Numbered from the stretch's first letter, positions 16,631-25,859 are shown. The stretch: DNA of 64,000 nucleotides from Rhodobacter sp. (GCA_020637515.1 JACKKG010000002.1:62001-126000), one strand, 5' to 3'. Numbers and translations are program-made. The notes: a model not told the origin generated them from the letters alone.

Positions 16631-17509
16631 ATGACGCGCGGCAAGGCCACAGGCATCGGGTTTTCGGCGGTGGCGCTCTGGTCCCTGCTGGCGGTCTTCA
16701 CCGTAGCCAGTGCGCCGGTGCCCCCGTTTCTGCTGTCGGCGATGACCTTTGCCATCGGCGGCGCGGTGGGGCTGGTGTGGCTGCGCGCAACGGGCGGCAC
16801 GGCGGTTCTGCGCAGGGTCCCGATCAAGGCCTATGCCTTTGGCACCGCTGGGCTTTTCGGCTACCATTTTCTCTATTTCACGGCCCTCCGATTGGCCCCC
16901 CCGGCCGAGGCCGGCCTGATCTGCTACCTCTGGCCGCTGCTGATTGTGCTGTTCTCGGGGCTGTTGCCCGGCGAGGTGCTGACGCGCGGCCATATCGCCG
17001 GCGCGCTGCTGGCCTTTGCGGGCGCCGCGCTGATCGTCGCGGGCGGGATTGGCGGGGTCTCGGGCGCGGCGGGGGGCTATGCGGTGGCCTTTGTCGCGGC
17101 GCTGACCTGGGCGGGGTATTCGCTGGGCTCGCGTCGGCTGGCAGGCGTGCCCACGGCCGCGGTCGCGGTGACCTGCCTGGCGACGGCCGGCCTGTCGCTG
17201 CTGGCGCATCTGGTGCTGGAACAGACGGTCTGGCCGCAGGGAATCCGCGGCTGGATGGCGGTGCTGGCCCTGGGCCTGGGCCCGGTCGGCCTGGCGTTCT
17301 ATACGTGGGATGTCGGCGTCAAGCGCGGCGACATACAACTGCTTGGCACGGCCTCATACGCGGCGCCGCTCTTGTCCACCCTGGTGCTGGTTCTCAGCGG
17401 GCTGGCCACGGCCAGCCTGTCGCTGGCCCTGGCCGCAGGTCTCATAGCCGGCGGCGCACTGATTGCGGCGCGCGCCGGGCGCAGGATCACTCAGCCGCGA
17501 GGCGCGTGA
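16631..17509 (+). CDS. DMT-superfamily exporter (EamA/YddG-like)
   Basis: 292-residue inner-membrane protein with ten predicted transmembrane segments made of two EamA repeats. Motifs such as 'ALRLAPPAEAGLICYLWPLLIVLFSGLL' (residues ~90-117) and 'GPVGLAFYTWDVGVKRGDIQLLGTASYAAPLLST' (near 215-250) resemble the aromatic amino acid exporter YddG group. Substrate is not assignable from sequence alone. It overlaps the convergent DUF465 gene by 23 bp. Its own expression is probably separate from phaB because of the terminator between them. Confidence 0.85.
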   Translation: MTRGKATGIGFSAVALWSLLAVFTVASAPVPPFLLSAMTFAIGGAVGLVWLRATGGTAVLRRVPIKAYAFGTAGLFGYHFLYFTALRLAPPAEAGLICYLWPLLIVLFSGLLPGEVLTRGHIAGALLAFAGAALIVAGGIGGVSGAAGGYAVAFVAALTWAGYSLGSRRLAGVPTAAVAVTCLATAGLSLLAHLVLEQTVWPQGIRGWMAVLALGLGPVGLAFYTWDVGVKRGDIQLLGTASYAAPLLSTLVLVLSGLATASLSLALAAGLIAGGALIAARAGRRITQPRGA

Positions 17510-17654
17510 TCTCCTCCTTCAGACGCAACTTCTGCTTCTTCAATTCGGCGATCGCCAGATCATCCGCGCCGGGCGCCCGTTGCGCAGCCTCGACCTTTTC
17601 GGCGAGGGCCTGATGGCGGCGGCGCAGTTCCTGAAGATGCGAAGTCAAGGACAT
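17487..17654 (-). CDS. DUF465 / YdcH-family small coiled-coil protein
   Basis: 55-residue soluble peptide starting MSLTSHLQELRRRHQALAE, with the long amphipathic helix and the 'DLAIAELKKQKLRLKEEI' pattern that define the YdcH (DUF465) family. It is probably a helical hairpin. Function is not established for the family. It begins 118 bp from the methyltransferase stop on the same strand and its 3' end overlaps the exporter gene. Confidence 0.85.
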   Translation of the reverse strand: MSLTSHLQELRRRHQALAEKVEAAQRAPGADDLAIAELKKQKLRLKEEITRLAAE

Positions 17655-17772
17655 GAGTATCCTCCTGTTTCCGGGTGTCCGTGACCTCAGTGCACCACAG
17701 TTTCATCCATTTGTCACACAAAACCCGAAGCCGATTTGCGTCGATTTTGACGGGCCGGCCAGGCACCGCCGA

Positions 17773-18519
17773 TCAGCCCCAGTCCAGCCCCCGGGCGTCC
17801 CGCAACAGGGCCTGCGCGGCGGGCGAGAAATCGTCGCCGTCGGCGCGATGCGCGGCGCCCAGGTGCAGCACCAGGGGCGGCAACAGGCGGAAGGGACCCT
17901 TCGCCCCCTTGCGGGCCTGGATCAGAACGCGCCCCGCCTGCCGTTCCGCGCGTGGCGCCAGCGGGCGCACCGCGATGGCGCCCGCCGGACCGTCGAGGGC
18001 CGCCAGCAACGCGGGCAGTCGCTCGGCCAGGTGAATGAGGGTCAGATATCCGCCGGGTTTGACGCGTTTCAGCCCCTGCCCCACCCAGTCGGACAGGGGC
18101 GTCTCCTCGCGCAGGGCGGCGTCGCGGCCGGCGTCCTGCGCCGCCGGCGAGCCGGCGCGGTAATAGGGCGGGTTCGCCAGCACATGGTCGAACCCCACGC
18201 GCAGCCCACTGGGCAAGGCCATCAGATCGGCTGTTTCGATTTCGGCAACAATCCCGTTCTCGCGCGCGTTCAACCGGGCGAGATCGGCATAGGCTGCCTG
18301 CCGTTCGACCGCGCAAAGCCGCAGGTCCGGAACGCGCGTGGCCAGCGCCAGCAGCGCCACGCCCACGCCGCAACCCAGTTCCAGGATCGAATCCCCCGCC
18401 CGCGCGCCGACCGCGGCGGCCAGCAGAATCGGATCGGTCGCCGCGCGGTAGCCCGTGCGCGGCTGACGAATGCGCAACCGGCCGCCCAGAAAGACGTCGA
18501 GCGTGGTGTCGTCAGTCAT
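17773..18519 (-). CDS. TrmN6-like tRNA1(Val) adenine-N6 methyltransferase
   Basis: 248-residue SAM-dependent methyltransferase. The glycine-rich SAM loop is 'ILELGCGVGVALLAL' (residues ~45-59), an acidic residue in 'LCAVERQ' binds the ribose, and the 'NPPYYRAG' motif is characteristic of N6-adenine methyltransferases. The family modifies A37 of tRNA-Val in E. coli. The start overlaps the stop of the DUF2007 gene by 8 bp. The tRNA assignment rests on family resemblance. Confidence 0.8.
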   Translation of the reverse strand: MTDDTTLDVFLGGRLRIRQPRTGYRAATDPILLAAAVGARAGDSILELGCGVGVALLALATRVPDLRLCAVERQAAYADLARLNARENGIVAEIETADLMALPSGLRVGFDHVLANPPYYRAGSPAAQDAGRDAALREETPLSDWVGQGLKRVKPGGYLTLIHLAERLPALLAALDGPAGAIAVRPLAPRAERQAGRVLIQARKGAKGPFRLLPPLVLHLGAAHRADGDDFSPAAQALLRDARGLDWG

Positions 18520-18715
18520 CCAGGGGCACGTTGTTGTCGCGCAGGATGGCCCGGGCCAGGAACAGATCGCGCTCGCGCACCATCAGGCGCTGCGGCACGA
18601 TGGCCAGCGCGCTCATATGGACGTCCACTGCAAACGCCTCTATACCTTCGGCGCCGAGAAGGGCCGTCGCGAAGGGGATGATCGTGGGGTTCGAGGTGCG
18701 CAAGAGTTCTTTCAT
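18512..18715 (-). CDS. DUF2007 family small protein (putative signal-transducing protein)
   Basis: 67-residue protein starting MKELLRTSNPTIIPFATALL. It has the DUF2007 pattern of an N-terminal beta-alpha unit ('GIEAFAVDVHMSAL') and the conserved 'VPQRLMVRERDLFLARAIL' stretch. Such proteins are small PII-like or ferredoxin-fold domains of unknown role. It overlaps the methyltransferase gene by 8 bp and diverges from the polyprenyl synthase gene with 54 bp between starts. Confidence 0.85.
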   Translation of the reverse strand: MKELLRTSNPTIIPFATALLGAEGIEAFAVDVHMSALAIVPQRLMVRERDLFLARAILRDNNVPLDD

Positions 18716-18769
18716 CCCGTCACTAAACGGCAAGCGCCCGCGCTTGTCAAAGCGGGGAAGCGGCCGAGG

Positions 18770-19765
18770 ATGAGCACCACCCAGATCAACCCGCTCGAGG
18801 CCCTGTCGCAGGCCTTGTCGCTGGACATGGCAGCGGTCAACACCTTGATCCGGCAGCGAATGGCGTCCGAGAATGCGCCGCGCATCCCCGAGGTCACCGC
18901 GCATCTGATCGAGGCCGGCGGCAAGCGCATCCGGCCGATGATGACGCTGGCGGCGGCGCGTCTCTGCGGCTACGATGGCGACGCGCATGTCAAGCTGGCG
19001 GCGACGGTCGAATTCATCCACACGGCGACGCTGCTGCATGACGACGTGGTGGACGAAAGCGCCCAGCGCCGGGGCCGTCCGACGGCGAACCTGCTTTGGG
19101 ACAACAAGTCGAGCGTGCTGGTCGGGGACTATCTCTTTGCCCGGGCGTTCCAGTTGATGGTCGAACCGGGAAACCTGCGCGCGCTGACGATCCTGTCGAA
19201 CGCTGCCGCCGTGATCGCCGAGGGCGAGGTGCTGCAACTGACCGCGGCGCAGAACACCGCCACCACGGAGGCGACCTATTTCAAGGTGATTCGCGGCAAG
19301 ACCGCCGCGCTGTTTTCCGCCGCGACGCAGGTCGGCCCGGTCATCGCCGGCTCGGACGAGGCCCAGGTGCAGGCGCTCTATGACTATGGCGATGCGCTGG
19401 GGATCTGTTTCCAGATTGTGGACGATTTTCTGGATTACGGAGGCGCGGGCGACGGGCTGGGCAAAAACCTGGGCGACGATTTCCGCGAGGGCAAGCTGAC
19501 CCTGCCGGTGATCCGCGCGATCGCCGCCGCCGATGCCGACGAACGCGCGTTCTGGGACCGGACCATCGGCAAGGGCCAGCAGGCCGAGGGCGATCTGGAT
19601 CACGCGATGACGCTGCTGGCCCGCCATGGCACGCTGGAAAGCACGCGCCGGACGGCCCTCGACTGGGCGGATCGGGCAAGGTCCGCGCTGGCCCCGCTGC
19701 CGGCGCACCCGCTCAAGGACATGCTGGCCGATCTGGCCGATTTCGTGGTGAAGCGGGTTAGCTGA
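18770..19765 (+). CDS. Long-chain polyprenyl diphosphate synthase (ubiquinone side chain)
   Basis: Trans-prenyltransferase building the isoprenoid tail of ubiquinone from farnesyl diphosphate and IPP. The 331-residue protein carries both Asp-rich motifs: 'LLHDDVVDES' (first DDxxD) and 'QIVDDFLDY' (second), plus 'GGKRIRPMMTL' and 'GKNLGDDFREGK'. In Rhodobacterales, which use ubiquinone-10, this would be decaprenyl (or solanesyl) diphosphate synthase. Chain length cannot be read directly. The convergent neighbour ispE makes isoprenoid precursors, so the two are functionally linked. Confidence 0.92.
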   Translation: MSTTQINPLEALSQALSLDMAAVNTLIRQRMASENAPRIPEVTAHLIEAGGKRIRPMMTLAAARLCGYDGDAHVKLAATVEFIHTATLLHDDVVDESAQRRGRPTANLLWDNKSSVLVGDYLFARAFQLMVEPGNLRALTILSNAAAVIAEGEVLQLTAAQNTATTEATYFKVIRGKTAALFSAATQVGPVIAGSDEAQVQALYDYGDALGICFQIVDDFLDYGGAGDGLGKNLGDDFREGKLTLPVIRAIAAADADERAFWDRTIGKGQQAEGDLDHAMTLLARHGTLESTRRTALDWADRARSALAPLPAHPLKDMLADLADFVVKRVS

Positions 19766-19783
19766 CCCGGCCGGACATTGGCG

Positions 19784-20611
19784 TCAGGCCAGGCTGCGCG
19801 TGGCCTGAACGAAGCGCCCCGGCACGCTCAGGCGGCGTTCCGCCGCGCGGCAGGTGCGCTCGTCCGCAAAGATCCCGACGCAGGTCGCCCCCGATCCGGT
19901 CATCCGCGCCAAAAGGCACCCGGGCTGCGTGCCGAGTTCGTCCAGCAGCGCCGCCACCGGCGGCAGAAGTGCGCGCGCCGGAGCCTCGAGGTCGTTGCGC
20001 ATCCCGCTCAGCCAGACGGCCAGGTCGGCGGCGTCGCGCCATCGCGGCAGGGCTGCGGGCATCGGGGGATTGTGCTTTTTCGTCAGAGCCTTGAAAACCG
20101 CGGGCGTGGACAGGCCGACGCCGGGGTTGACCAACAGCAGCCACAGCGGCGGCACCCCCAGGACCGGCTCGAGGTGCTCGCCCAGGCCGCGCATCCGCGT
20201 CGGCCGAGGCGCGGCCAGACAGACCGGCAGGTCGGCCCCCAGGCGCATCAGCGCCGCGGTCCCCGGCAGCGTCAGCCCCTGCGCGCGCGCCACGAGCCGC
20301 AGCGCGGTCGCCGCATCCGAGGACCCGCCCCCCATCCCCGAGGCCACGGGCAAGTGTTTTTCCAAGGACAGCGCCGCGTCGCGGGCGCCGATCAGGCGGG
20401 CCGCGCGCAGGATCAGGTTGTCCCCCTCGCCCAGCAGGCCGGCCGCCTGCGGCCCCGTCACCGCCAACGACAGACCCGTGCCGGCGTGCAGCGCGACCTC
20501 GTCGCCGAATTCGGTGAAGATCACCAGCGAATCCAGCAGGTGATAGCCATCCGCACGTTGGCCGGTGACGTGCAATGTCAGGTTGATCTTTGCCGGTGCG
20601 GTGGCCCGCAT
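19784..20611 (-). CDS. ispE: 4-diphosphocytidyl-2-C-methyl-D-erythritol kinase
   Basis: ATP-dependent kinase of the MEP isoprenoid pathway. The 275-residue GHMP kinase has 'APAKINLTLHVTGQRADGYH' at the N-terminus, the ATP loop 'PVASGMGGGSSDAAT' around residues 88-102, and the C-terminal 'RMTGSGATCVGIF'. Start ATG 20611 overlaps the TPR-gene stop by 1 bp (TGATG); a GTG one codon upstream is also open. Convergent with the polyprenyl synthase gene, with an 18-bp gap. Confidence 0.94.
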   Translation of the reverse strand: MRATAPAKINLTLHVTGQRADGYHLLDSLVIFTEFGDEVALHAGTGLSLAVTGPQAAGLLGEGDNLILRAARLIGARDAALSLEKHLPVASGMGGGSSDAATALRLVARAQGLTLPGTAALMRLGADLPVCLAAPRPTRMRGLGEHLEPVLGVPPLWLLLVNPGVGLSTPAVFKALTKKHNPPMPAALPRWRDAADLAVWLSGMRNDLEAPARALLPPVAALLDELGTQPGCLLARMTGSGATCVGIFADERTCRAAERRLSVPGRFVQATRSLA

Positions 20612-22326
20612 CACTGATCCGGATGCAGCGGCGGCTCCCCGGCCTCGGCGCGCACGGCGTCCAGACCGACCTCAAGCTTGCGGCGCAGGCGGTCCTCGTC
20701 CAGATCGTCGGCCGGCGCAAAGGACAGCGCCCGGCGCCATTGGAACCGCGCCTCGCGGTGGCGGCCGACGGCCCAATACACATCGCCCAGATGGTCGTTG
20801 AGGATCGCATCCGTCGGTTGCAGTTCGACCGCGCGCTCCATGTTGGGCACGGCATCCTCGTAATGCCCCAGCCGAAACTGCGCCCAGGCCAGACTGTCCA
20901 CGATGTAGCCGCTGTCGGGCTCGGCGGCGACGGCGCGGCGGATCATGTCCAGCGCCTCGACCAGCTTTTCGCCGCGTTCGATCAGCGAATAGCCCAGATA
21001 GTTCAGCACGGTCGGCTGATCCGGTTCGACCGCCAGCGCGGCGCGGAAATCAGACTCGGCGGCGGCCCAGTCGTCGGTGCGCGAATAGGCGACCGCGCGG
21101 GCGAACCAGGTCTGCCACTCGGGTTCCAACCCGTTCGCGCGCAGGATGTCGATCGCCCGGGTATAGGCGGCGACCGCCTGCGGGAATTGCGCGTCGCGGC
21201 GCAGCGCATCGCCCAGCACGGTCTGGGCGGCAAAGCTGTCGGGGTTGTCGGCGGCCAGTTGCAGCAATTCGTCCAGCGCCGCGCCGGCCTGGCCCTGCGC
21301 CTCGAGGACCTGCGCGCGCCCCATGCGCGCCGCCATGTCGAAAACGCTGCCCTGAGGAATGCGGGCATAGGCGGCGGCGGCGGCCTCGGGCTGGTCCAGA
21401 TCCTCGAGGATCTGGCCGATCAGAATCTGCGCGTCGGTCAGGTCCGGGTTGATCCAGACTGCCGCCTGGGCATAGATAAGCGCCTCATGCGTGTTCTGTG
21501 TCGCGCTCATCGCGCTGGCCATGACGGCGAAAACCTCGGCCATGCCCTGCGCCGGGGTCGAGATCAAGTCGAACGGCAGCGCGTGGTGGTCGGCGTAGGC
21601 CGCGCGCATCCGCGTGATCGCCGGGTCCATCCCCGAGGCAAAGACCCGGTCGATCAGCGCGACCGCGTCGTCGTAGCGTTCGGTCAGTCCCAAGAGTTGC
21701 GCATAGGCGATATAGCCGCGCCGGTTCAACGAGTCGGCCACGCCGTCGCGCGGGTCCTCGATCACCGCGACGGCGCCTTCGACATCGCCGACCAGCGCCA
21801 GCGCCAACGCCCGGCAATAGAGCGCAAAGGACCGCATTCCGTCGATTCCGGCGACCCGGTCCAGCGACTCTTGCGCCTCGGACATGCGGCCGGCACCCAG
21901 TTGGGCCCAGGCCTGCGCCAGCCCGTCGATCAGCGGGTGCACGACCGGGCGGGTCGCATCGACATAGCCCAGCGCCGCGGCATAGTCCTGGTCGTGAAAG
22001 GCGCCGGCCAGCAGCACCATGGCGGCGGCGCGGTTGCCCGGGGCCAGCGCGCGCAGGTCCTGTGCATTGCGCGCGGCGGTATCGACCGCACCGATGGAAA
22101 AGGCCGACACGACCAGGGTTTCCAGCGCCGCGGCATTCTGCGGATCGGCGGCGTGCAGCCGTTCGAGATAGGTGATCGAGGCGGCGAAATCGTTCTGCAC
22201 CCCGGCCTCGCGCGCCGCCAGATAGGCCCCGGCAAGGCCCTGAGCCTGGGCGAGACCCGGCACCGCGACCGCCAGAAGGGACATCGCGGTCAGCGCCGCG
22301 CGCAGGGACGACAGGGTCGGGGGCAT
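20611..22326 (-). CDS. Secreted or periplasmic tetratricopeptide-repeat protein
   Basis: 571-residue protein with an N-terminal signal peptide (start MPPTLSSLRAALTAMSLLAV, cleavage probably after 'GLAQA'). It has many degenerate TPR units, clearest near the C-terminus: 'PTVLNYLGYSLIERGEKLVEALDM', 'GYIVDSLAWAQFRLGHYEDAV' and 'AILNDHLGDVYWAVGRHREA'. TPR arrays mediate protein-protein contact. The family beside ispE in Rhodobacterales is of unknown function. Start 22326 was chosen for its signal peptide; 32 more open codons lie upstream without signal character. Confidence 0.82.
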   Translation of the reverse strand: MPPTLSSLRAALTAMSLLAVAVPGLAQAQGLAGAYLAAREAGVQNDFAASITYLERLHAADPQNAAALETLVVSAFSIGAVDTAARNAQDLRALAPGNRAAAMVLLAGAFHDQDYAAALGYVDATRPVVHPLIDGLAQAWAQLGAGRMSEAQESLDRVAGIDGMRSFALYCRALALALVGDVEGAVAVIEDPRDGVADSLNRRGYIAYAQLLGLTERYDDAVALIDRVFASGMDPAITRMRAAYADHHALPFDLISTPAQGMAEVFAVMASAMSATQNTHEALIYAQAAVWINPDLTDAQILIGQILEDLDQPEAAAAAYARIPQGSVFDMAARMGRAQVLEAQGQAGAALDELLQLAADNPDSFAAQTVLGDALRRDAQFPQAVAAYTRAIDILRANGLEPEWQTWFARAVAYSRTDDWAAAESDFRAALAVEPDQPTVLNYLGYSLIERGEKLVEALDMIRRAVAAEPDSGYIVDSLAWAQFRLGHYEDAVPNMERAVELQPTDAILNDHLGDVYWAVGRHREARFQWRRALSFAPADDLDEDRLRRKLEVGLDAVRAEAGEPPLHPDQ

Positions 22327-22439
22327 GGGCAGAGGCAAGGGCAGGTCTCCGGTCGCGGGGGTTTCCAAGATGTAGCCGCCACGCCAGTGAAGGGCAATGC
22401 GCCGCGCCCGGGCCGTGTTCACGCCACCGCGAGCGGTTT

Positions 22440-22460
22440 CGGGGCCGGAAACCGGCCCCG
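22440..22460 (-). terminator. Hairpin after the ETF-QO gene
   Basis: A 9-bp perfect stem (CGGGGCCGG against CCGGCCCCG, AAA loop) lies 7 bp past the ETF-QO stop. No T-run follows, so it may act through Rho or protect the mRNA end. Confidence 0.5.
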
Positions 22461-22467
22461 CCCGCCG

Positions 22468-24111
22468 TCACATGTTGGGATAGTTCGGGCCGTCGCCGCC
22501 CTGCGGCGTGGTCCAGGTGATGTTCTGCGACGGGTCCTTGATGTCGCAGGTCTTGCAGTGCACGCAATTCTGGAAATTGATGACGAATTCCGGTTTGCCG
22601 TCCTTTTCCACGACCTCGTAGACGCCGGCCGGGCAATAGCGTTGCGCGGGCTCGTCGAATTTCGGCAGGTTCACCGCGATCGGGATCGACGGATCGGCCA
22701 GCTTCAGGTGGCAGGGCTGGCTTTCCTCGTGATTCGTGGCGCTGAAGGACACGTTGGTCAGCCGGTCAAAGGACAGCACGCCATCCGGGCGCGGGTAGTC
22801 GATGCGCTTGAACCGCGCGGCTTCGCCCGTCGCCTTGGCGTCGTTCTTGCCGTGCCGCAGCGTGCCGAACAGCGAGAAGCCCAGCGTGTTCGTCCACATG
22901 TCCAGCCCGCCCAGCGCCAGCGACGGCATCAGCCCCCACTTGGACCACATCGGCTTGACGTTGCGGACCTTTTTCAGGTCCTTGCCGATCACGCCGCTGC
23001 GCAGCGTCTGTTCGTAGGTGGTCAATTCGTCGCCCTCGCGGCCGGCCTGCATCGCCGCATGGGCGGCTTCGGCGGCCTCGATGCCGGAATGCATGGCGTT
23101 ATGGTTGCCCTTGATCCGCGGCACGTTGACCAGCCCGGCCGAGCACCCCAACAGCACCGCGCCCGGCATCGTCAACTTGGGGATCGACTGCCAGCCGCCC
23201 TCGCTGATCGCACGGGCGCCATAGGCCACCCGCTTGCCCCCCGCCAGCAGGTCCGCGATCACGGGGTGATGCTTGAACCGCTGGAATTCCATATAGGGAT
23301 AGAGGTGCGGATTGGCATAGTTCAGGTGCACCACGAAACCGATCAGCACCTGGTTGTTTTCAAAGTGGTAGACAAAGGACCCGCCGCCCGCGTTCCCGCC
23401 CAGCGGCCAACCCATGGTGTGGGTGACCGTGCCCTCGCGGTGCTTGGCCGGGTCGATCTCCCAGATCTCTTTCATGCCGATGCCGAATTTCTGCGGGCAT
23501 TTGCCCTTCGACAGGTCGTATTTCGCGATCAGTTGCTTGGCCAGCGACCCGCGCACACCTTCGGCGATGAAGACATATTTGCCGTGCAGTTCCATCCCCG
23601 GCTCGTAGCCCGGGCCGGGGGTGCCGTCGGCGTTCTTGCCGAACTCGCCGGCGACGACGCCCTTGACCCGGTCGCCGTCATAGACCAGTTCGCTGGCGGC
23701 CATGCCGGGGAAGATCTCGACGCCCATTGCCTCGGCCTGCTCGGCCATCCAGCGGCACACATTGCCCATCGAGACGATGTAATTGCCGTGGTTGTTCATC
23801 AGCGGCGGCATCGGCCAGTTCGGCACGCGGATCTTGCCACCCTCGCCCAGCATGAGGAAGTTGTCCTCCTTGACGGGCACGTTCAGCGGCGCGCCGCGGT
23901 CCTTCCAGTCGGGCATCAGCCGGGTCAGCCCCGAGGGGTCCAGCACCGCGCCCGACAGGATATGCGCACCGACCTCGGACCCCTTTTCCAGCACCACAAC
24001 GTTCAGGTCGGCGTCGAGCTGCTTCAAACGGATCGCCGCCGAAAGGCCGGCCGGCCCCGCGCCGACGATGACGACATCGTATTCCATCGCTTCGCGTTCG
24101 ATCTCGGACAT
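22468..24111 (-). CDS. Electron transfer flavoprotein-ubiquinone oxidoreductase
   Basis: Passes electrons from ETF (fed by acyl-CoA and other dehydrogenases) to ubiquinone in the membrane. The 547-residue protein has the FAD-binding motif 'DVVIVGAGPAGLSAAIRL' near residue 12, the long ETF-QO core ('GMKEIWEIDPAKH', 'VPRIKGNHNAMHSG') and a C-terminal 4Fe-4S segment 'NCVHCKTCDIKDPSQNI'. The ATG at 24111 is followed by the usual MSEIEREAMEYD. It is divergent from greA. The DmdC-like acyl-CoA dehydrogenase at 28934 is a plausible upstream electron donor via ETF, although no ETF genes are in the window. Confidence 0.95.
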   Translation of the reverse strand: MSEIEREAMEYDVVIVGAGPAGLSAAIRLKQLDADLNVVVLEKGSEVGAHILSGAVLDPSGLTRLMPDWKDRGAPLNVPVKEDNFLMLGEGGKIRVPNWPMPPLMNNHGNYIVSMGNVCRWMAEQAEAMGVEIFPGMAASELVYDGDRVKGVVAGEFGKNADGTPGPGYEPGMELHGKYVFIAEGVRGSLAKQLIAKYDLSKGKCPQKFGIGMKEIWEIDPAKHREGTVTHTMGWPLGGNAGGGSFVYHFENNQVLIGFVVHLNYANPHLYPYMEFQRFKHHPVIADLLAGGKRVAYGARAISEGGWQSIPKLTMPGAVLLGCSAGLVNVPRIKGNHNAMHSGIEAAEAAHAAMQAGREGDELTTYEQTLRSGVIGKDLKKVRNVKPMWSKWGLMPSLALGGLDMWTNTLGFSLFGTLRHGKNDAKATGEAARFKRIDYPRPDGVLSFDRLTNVSFSATNHEESQPCHLKLADPSIPIAVNLPKFDEPAQRYCPAGVYEVVEKDGKPEFVINFQNCVHCKTCDIKDPSQNITWTTPQGGDGPNYPNM

Positions 24112-24404
24112 GGTGGCTCCTCGGTCCCTGGGGCTGCCGTCTGGCGCAATATTGTTTCGTGGGGAATACCCTCTGCCGATGCATCTGGTCAATGCGAACC
24201 GCGCGTCAGAATCGCCCTGTGGCGCTGCGTGGCGGCGATCACCGCCACAGGCTGGCGCGATACCCGCGCGGCAAGGCCCCGCGCAGCGGCAACAAGCCCG
24301 CCGCGCGGGGCTTGCAATTCGCCCGTTCATGCGGTCAGGTAGGGGCGTTGATCCGCGCTGCCCCGGCCCCGGCCGTGGGCGTTTTCTTTTGTTTGGTGAG
24401 CACG
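24112..24404. other. Intergenic region between ETF-QO and greA starts
   Basis: 293 bp between divergent genes with no supportable gene. It must hold both promoters. No clear operator or hairpin was seen; the part near 24130-24180 is relatively AT-rich (ATATTGTTT) and is the likeliest site of the ETF-QO promoter. Confidence 0.4.
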
Positions 24405-24875
24405 ATGGAAAAGATCCCCATGACCCGCCGCGGCTTCGATGCCCTGGACGAGGAACTGCGCACGCTGAAATCGACGGAACGGCCGGCCGTGATCCGCGCC
24501 ATTGCCGAGGCGCGCGAGCATGGCGATCTGTCGGAAAACGCGGAATACCACGCCGCGCGCGAGAAGCAGAGCTTCATCGAGGGCCGTATCAAGGAACTCG
24601 AGGGGATCCTGGGCCGTGCCGAGGTGATCGATCCGACGAAGATGTCGGGCTCGATCAAGTTCGGTGCGACGGTGACCATCGTCGATGAGGACACCGACGA
24701 AGAGCGCACCTATCAGATCGTCGGTGAATCCGAGGCCGACATCGAGAACGGTCTGCTCAACGTCCGGTCCCCGCTGGCGCGCGCCCTGATCGGCAAGGAA
24801 CCCGGCGATTCGGTCGAGGTCCGCACCCCGGGCGGCGAGCGCAGCTACGAGGTGCTCGCGGTCGAATACCGCTAA
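24405..24875 (+). CDS. greA: Transcription elongation factor GreA
   Basis: Rescues backtracked RNA polymerase by stimulating transcript cleavage. The 156-residue protein shows the N-terminal coiled coil with the catalytic tip 'GDLSENAEYHAAREKQ' (residues ~40-55, acidic D and E at the tip) and the C-terminal domain 'GLLNVRSPLARALIGKEPGDSVEV'. Start 24405 gives MEKIPMTRRGFDAL, the usual N-terminus. Its TAA overlaps the next ATG (TAATG). Confidence 0.96.
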   Translation: MEKIPMTRRGFDALDEELRTLKSTERPAVIRAIAEAREHGDLSENAEYHAAREKQSFIEGRIKELEGILGRAEVIDPTKMSGSIKFGATVTIVDEDTDEERTYQIVGESEADIENGLLNVRSPLARALIGKEPGDSVEVRTPGGERSYEVLAVEYR

Positions 24876-25855
24876 TGTCGGACGCCCCTCCGCCCCGGCC
24901 CCACCGCGGCAAACTGCGCCTGTCGGGCGAGATGCTGGCCTTCGTGCTGTCGCTGATCTGGCTGGCGATGCTGGTGGCGGCGTTTCGCGTGCTGGGCCTT
25001 CGCGGGGCCGAGATCGCGCAAACGCTGGGGCTGGTCGTGGTCGCCCTGGCGGTGTTCCTGCCGGTCGCGCTGATCTGGCTGGCGGTTCTGGTGCTGCGCG
25101 CCGCACGCGAGATGCGCGACGAATCGCTCAGGCTGCACGCCACGGTCGAGGGGATGCGCCGGGGCTGGATCCGTGAACAGCAGGCTGCGGGCCTGGCGCT
25201 GAAACCCACGGTCGAGGAAAAGCTGGATCAGATCGCCGCCGCGCAGAAACACACCGAGGACCGCCTGGCGATGTTCGTCTCGCGCCGCGACCCGGCAACC
25301 CGGCGCACGCCATCCGCCACGCCGGTCGCGGACGGCGGGGACCAGGACGTTCTGGCGCTGGAAAATCCGCTGCCCGCCGCCGACCCCCTGCCCGCGCAGG
25401 ATTTCATCCGCGCCCTGAATTTCCCCGAAACGGAAACCGACCAGGCCGGCTTTGCCGCGCTGCGCCGGGCGTTGAGCGACCATGCGACCGCCGAACTGGT
25501 GCGCGCCGCGCAGGATGTTCTGACCACCCTGTCGCAGGAAGGCATCTACATGGACGACCTGCGCCCCGACCGCGCCCGCCCCGAGGTCTGGCGCGCCTTT
25601 GCCCAGGGCGCCCGCGGCCCCGAGGTGGCGGCGCTGGGCGGAATCCGCGACCGTTCGTGCCTGGCGCTGACCTATGCGCGGATGCGCTCGGACCCCGGGT
25701 TCCGCGAATCCGCGCATCGATTCCTGCGCACCTTCGACCGCCGGTTCAGCGTGTTCGAGGGGCAGGCCTCGGACGGCGAGATCGCACAATTCGCCGAGAC
25801 CCGCTCGGCCCGGGCCTTCATGCTGCTGGGTCGCGTGACCGGCATATTCGGATGA
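24875..25855 (+). CDS. Two-TM membrane protein of unknown function, coupled to greA
   Basis: 326-residue protein not recognised by family. Residues ~20-42 and ~50-76 are hydrophobic and form a membrane hairpin. Residues ~78-135 are helical and charged ('REMRDESLRLHATVEGMRRGW'), suggesting a cytosolic coiled coil. A Pro/Ala linker follows, then a C-terminal helical domain (about 175-326) with 'CLALTYARMRSDPGFRESAHRFLRTFDRRF'. The start codon overlaps the greA stop, so it is probably co-translated, and azlC follows after 4 bp. The pattern suggests a Rhodobacterales-restricted envelope protein. No catalytic motif is seen. Confidence 0.75.
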   Translation: MSDAPPPRPHRGKLRLSGEMLAFVLSLIWLAMLVAAFRVLGLRGAEIAQTLGLVVVALAVFLPVALIWLAVLVLRAAREMRDESLRLHATVEGMRRGWIREQQAAGLALKPTVEEKLDQIAAAQKHTEDRLAMFVSRRDPATRRTPSATPVADGGDQDVLALENPLPAADPLPAQDFIRALNFPETETDQAGFAALRRALSDHATAELVRAAQDVLTTLSQEGIYMDDLRPDRARPEVWRAFAQGARGPEVAALGGIRDRSCLALTYARMRSDPGFRESAHRFLRTFDRRFSVFEGQASDGEIAQFAETRSARAFMLLGRVTGIFG

Positions 25856-25859
25856 CGCC

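Noticed and set aside
20590..24342. 1,250-codon open frame on the plus strand opposite the TPR and ETF-QO genes
   Set aside because: Same antisense artefact; no motif, no ribosome site, and full overlap with two firm genes.
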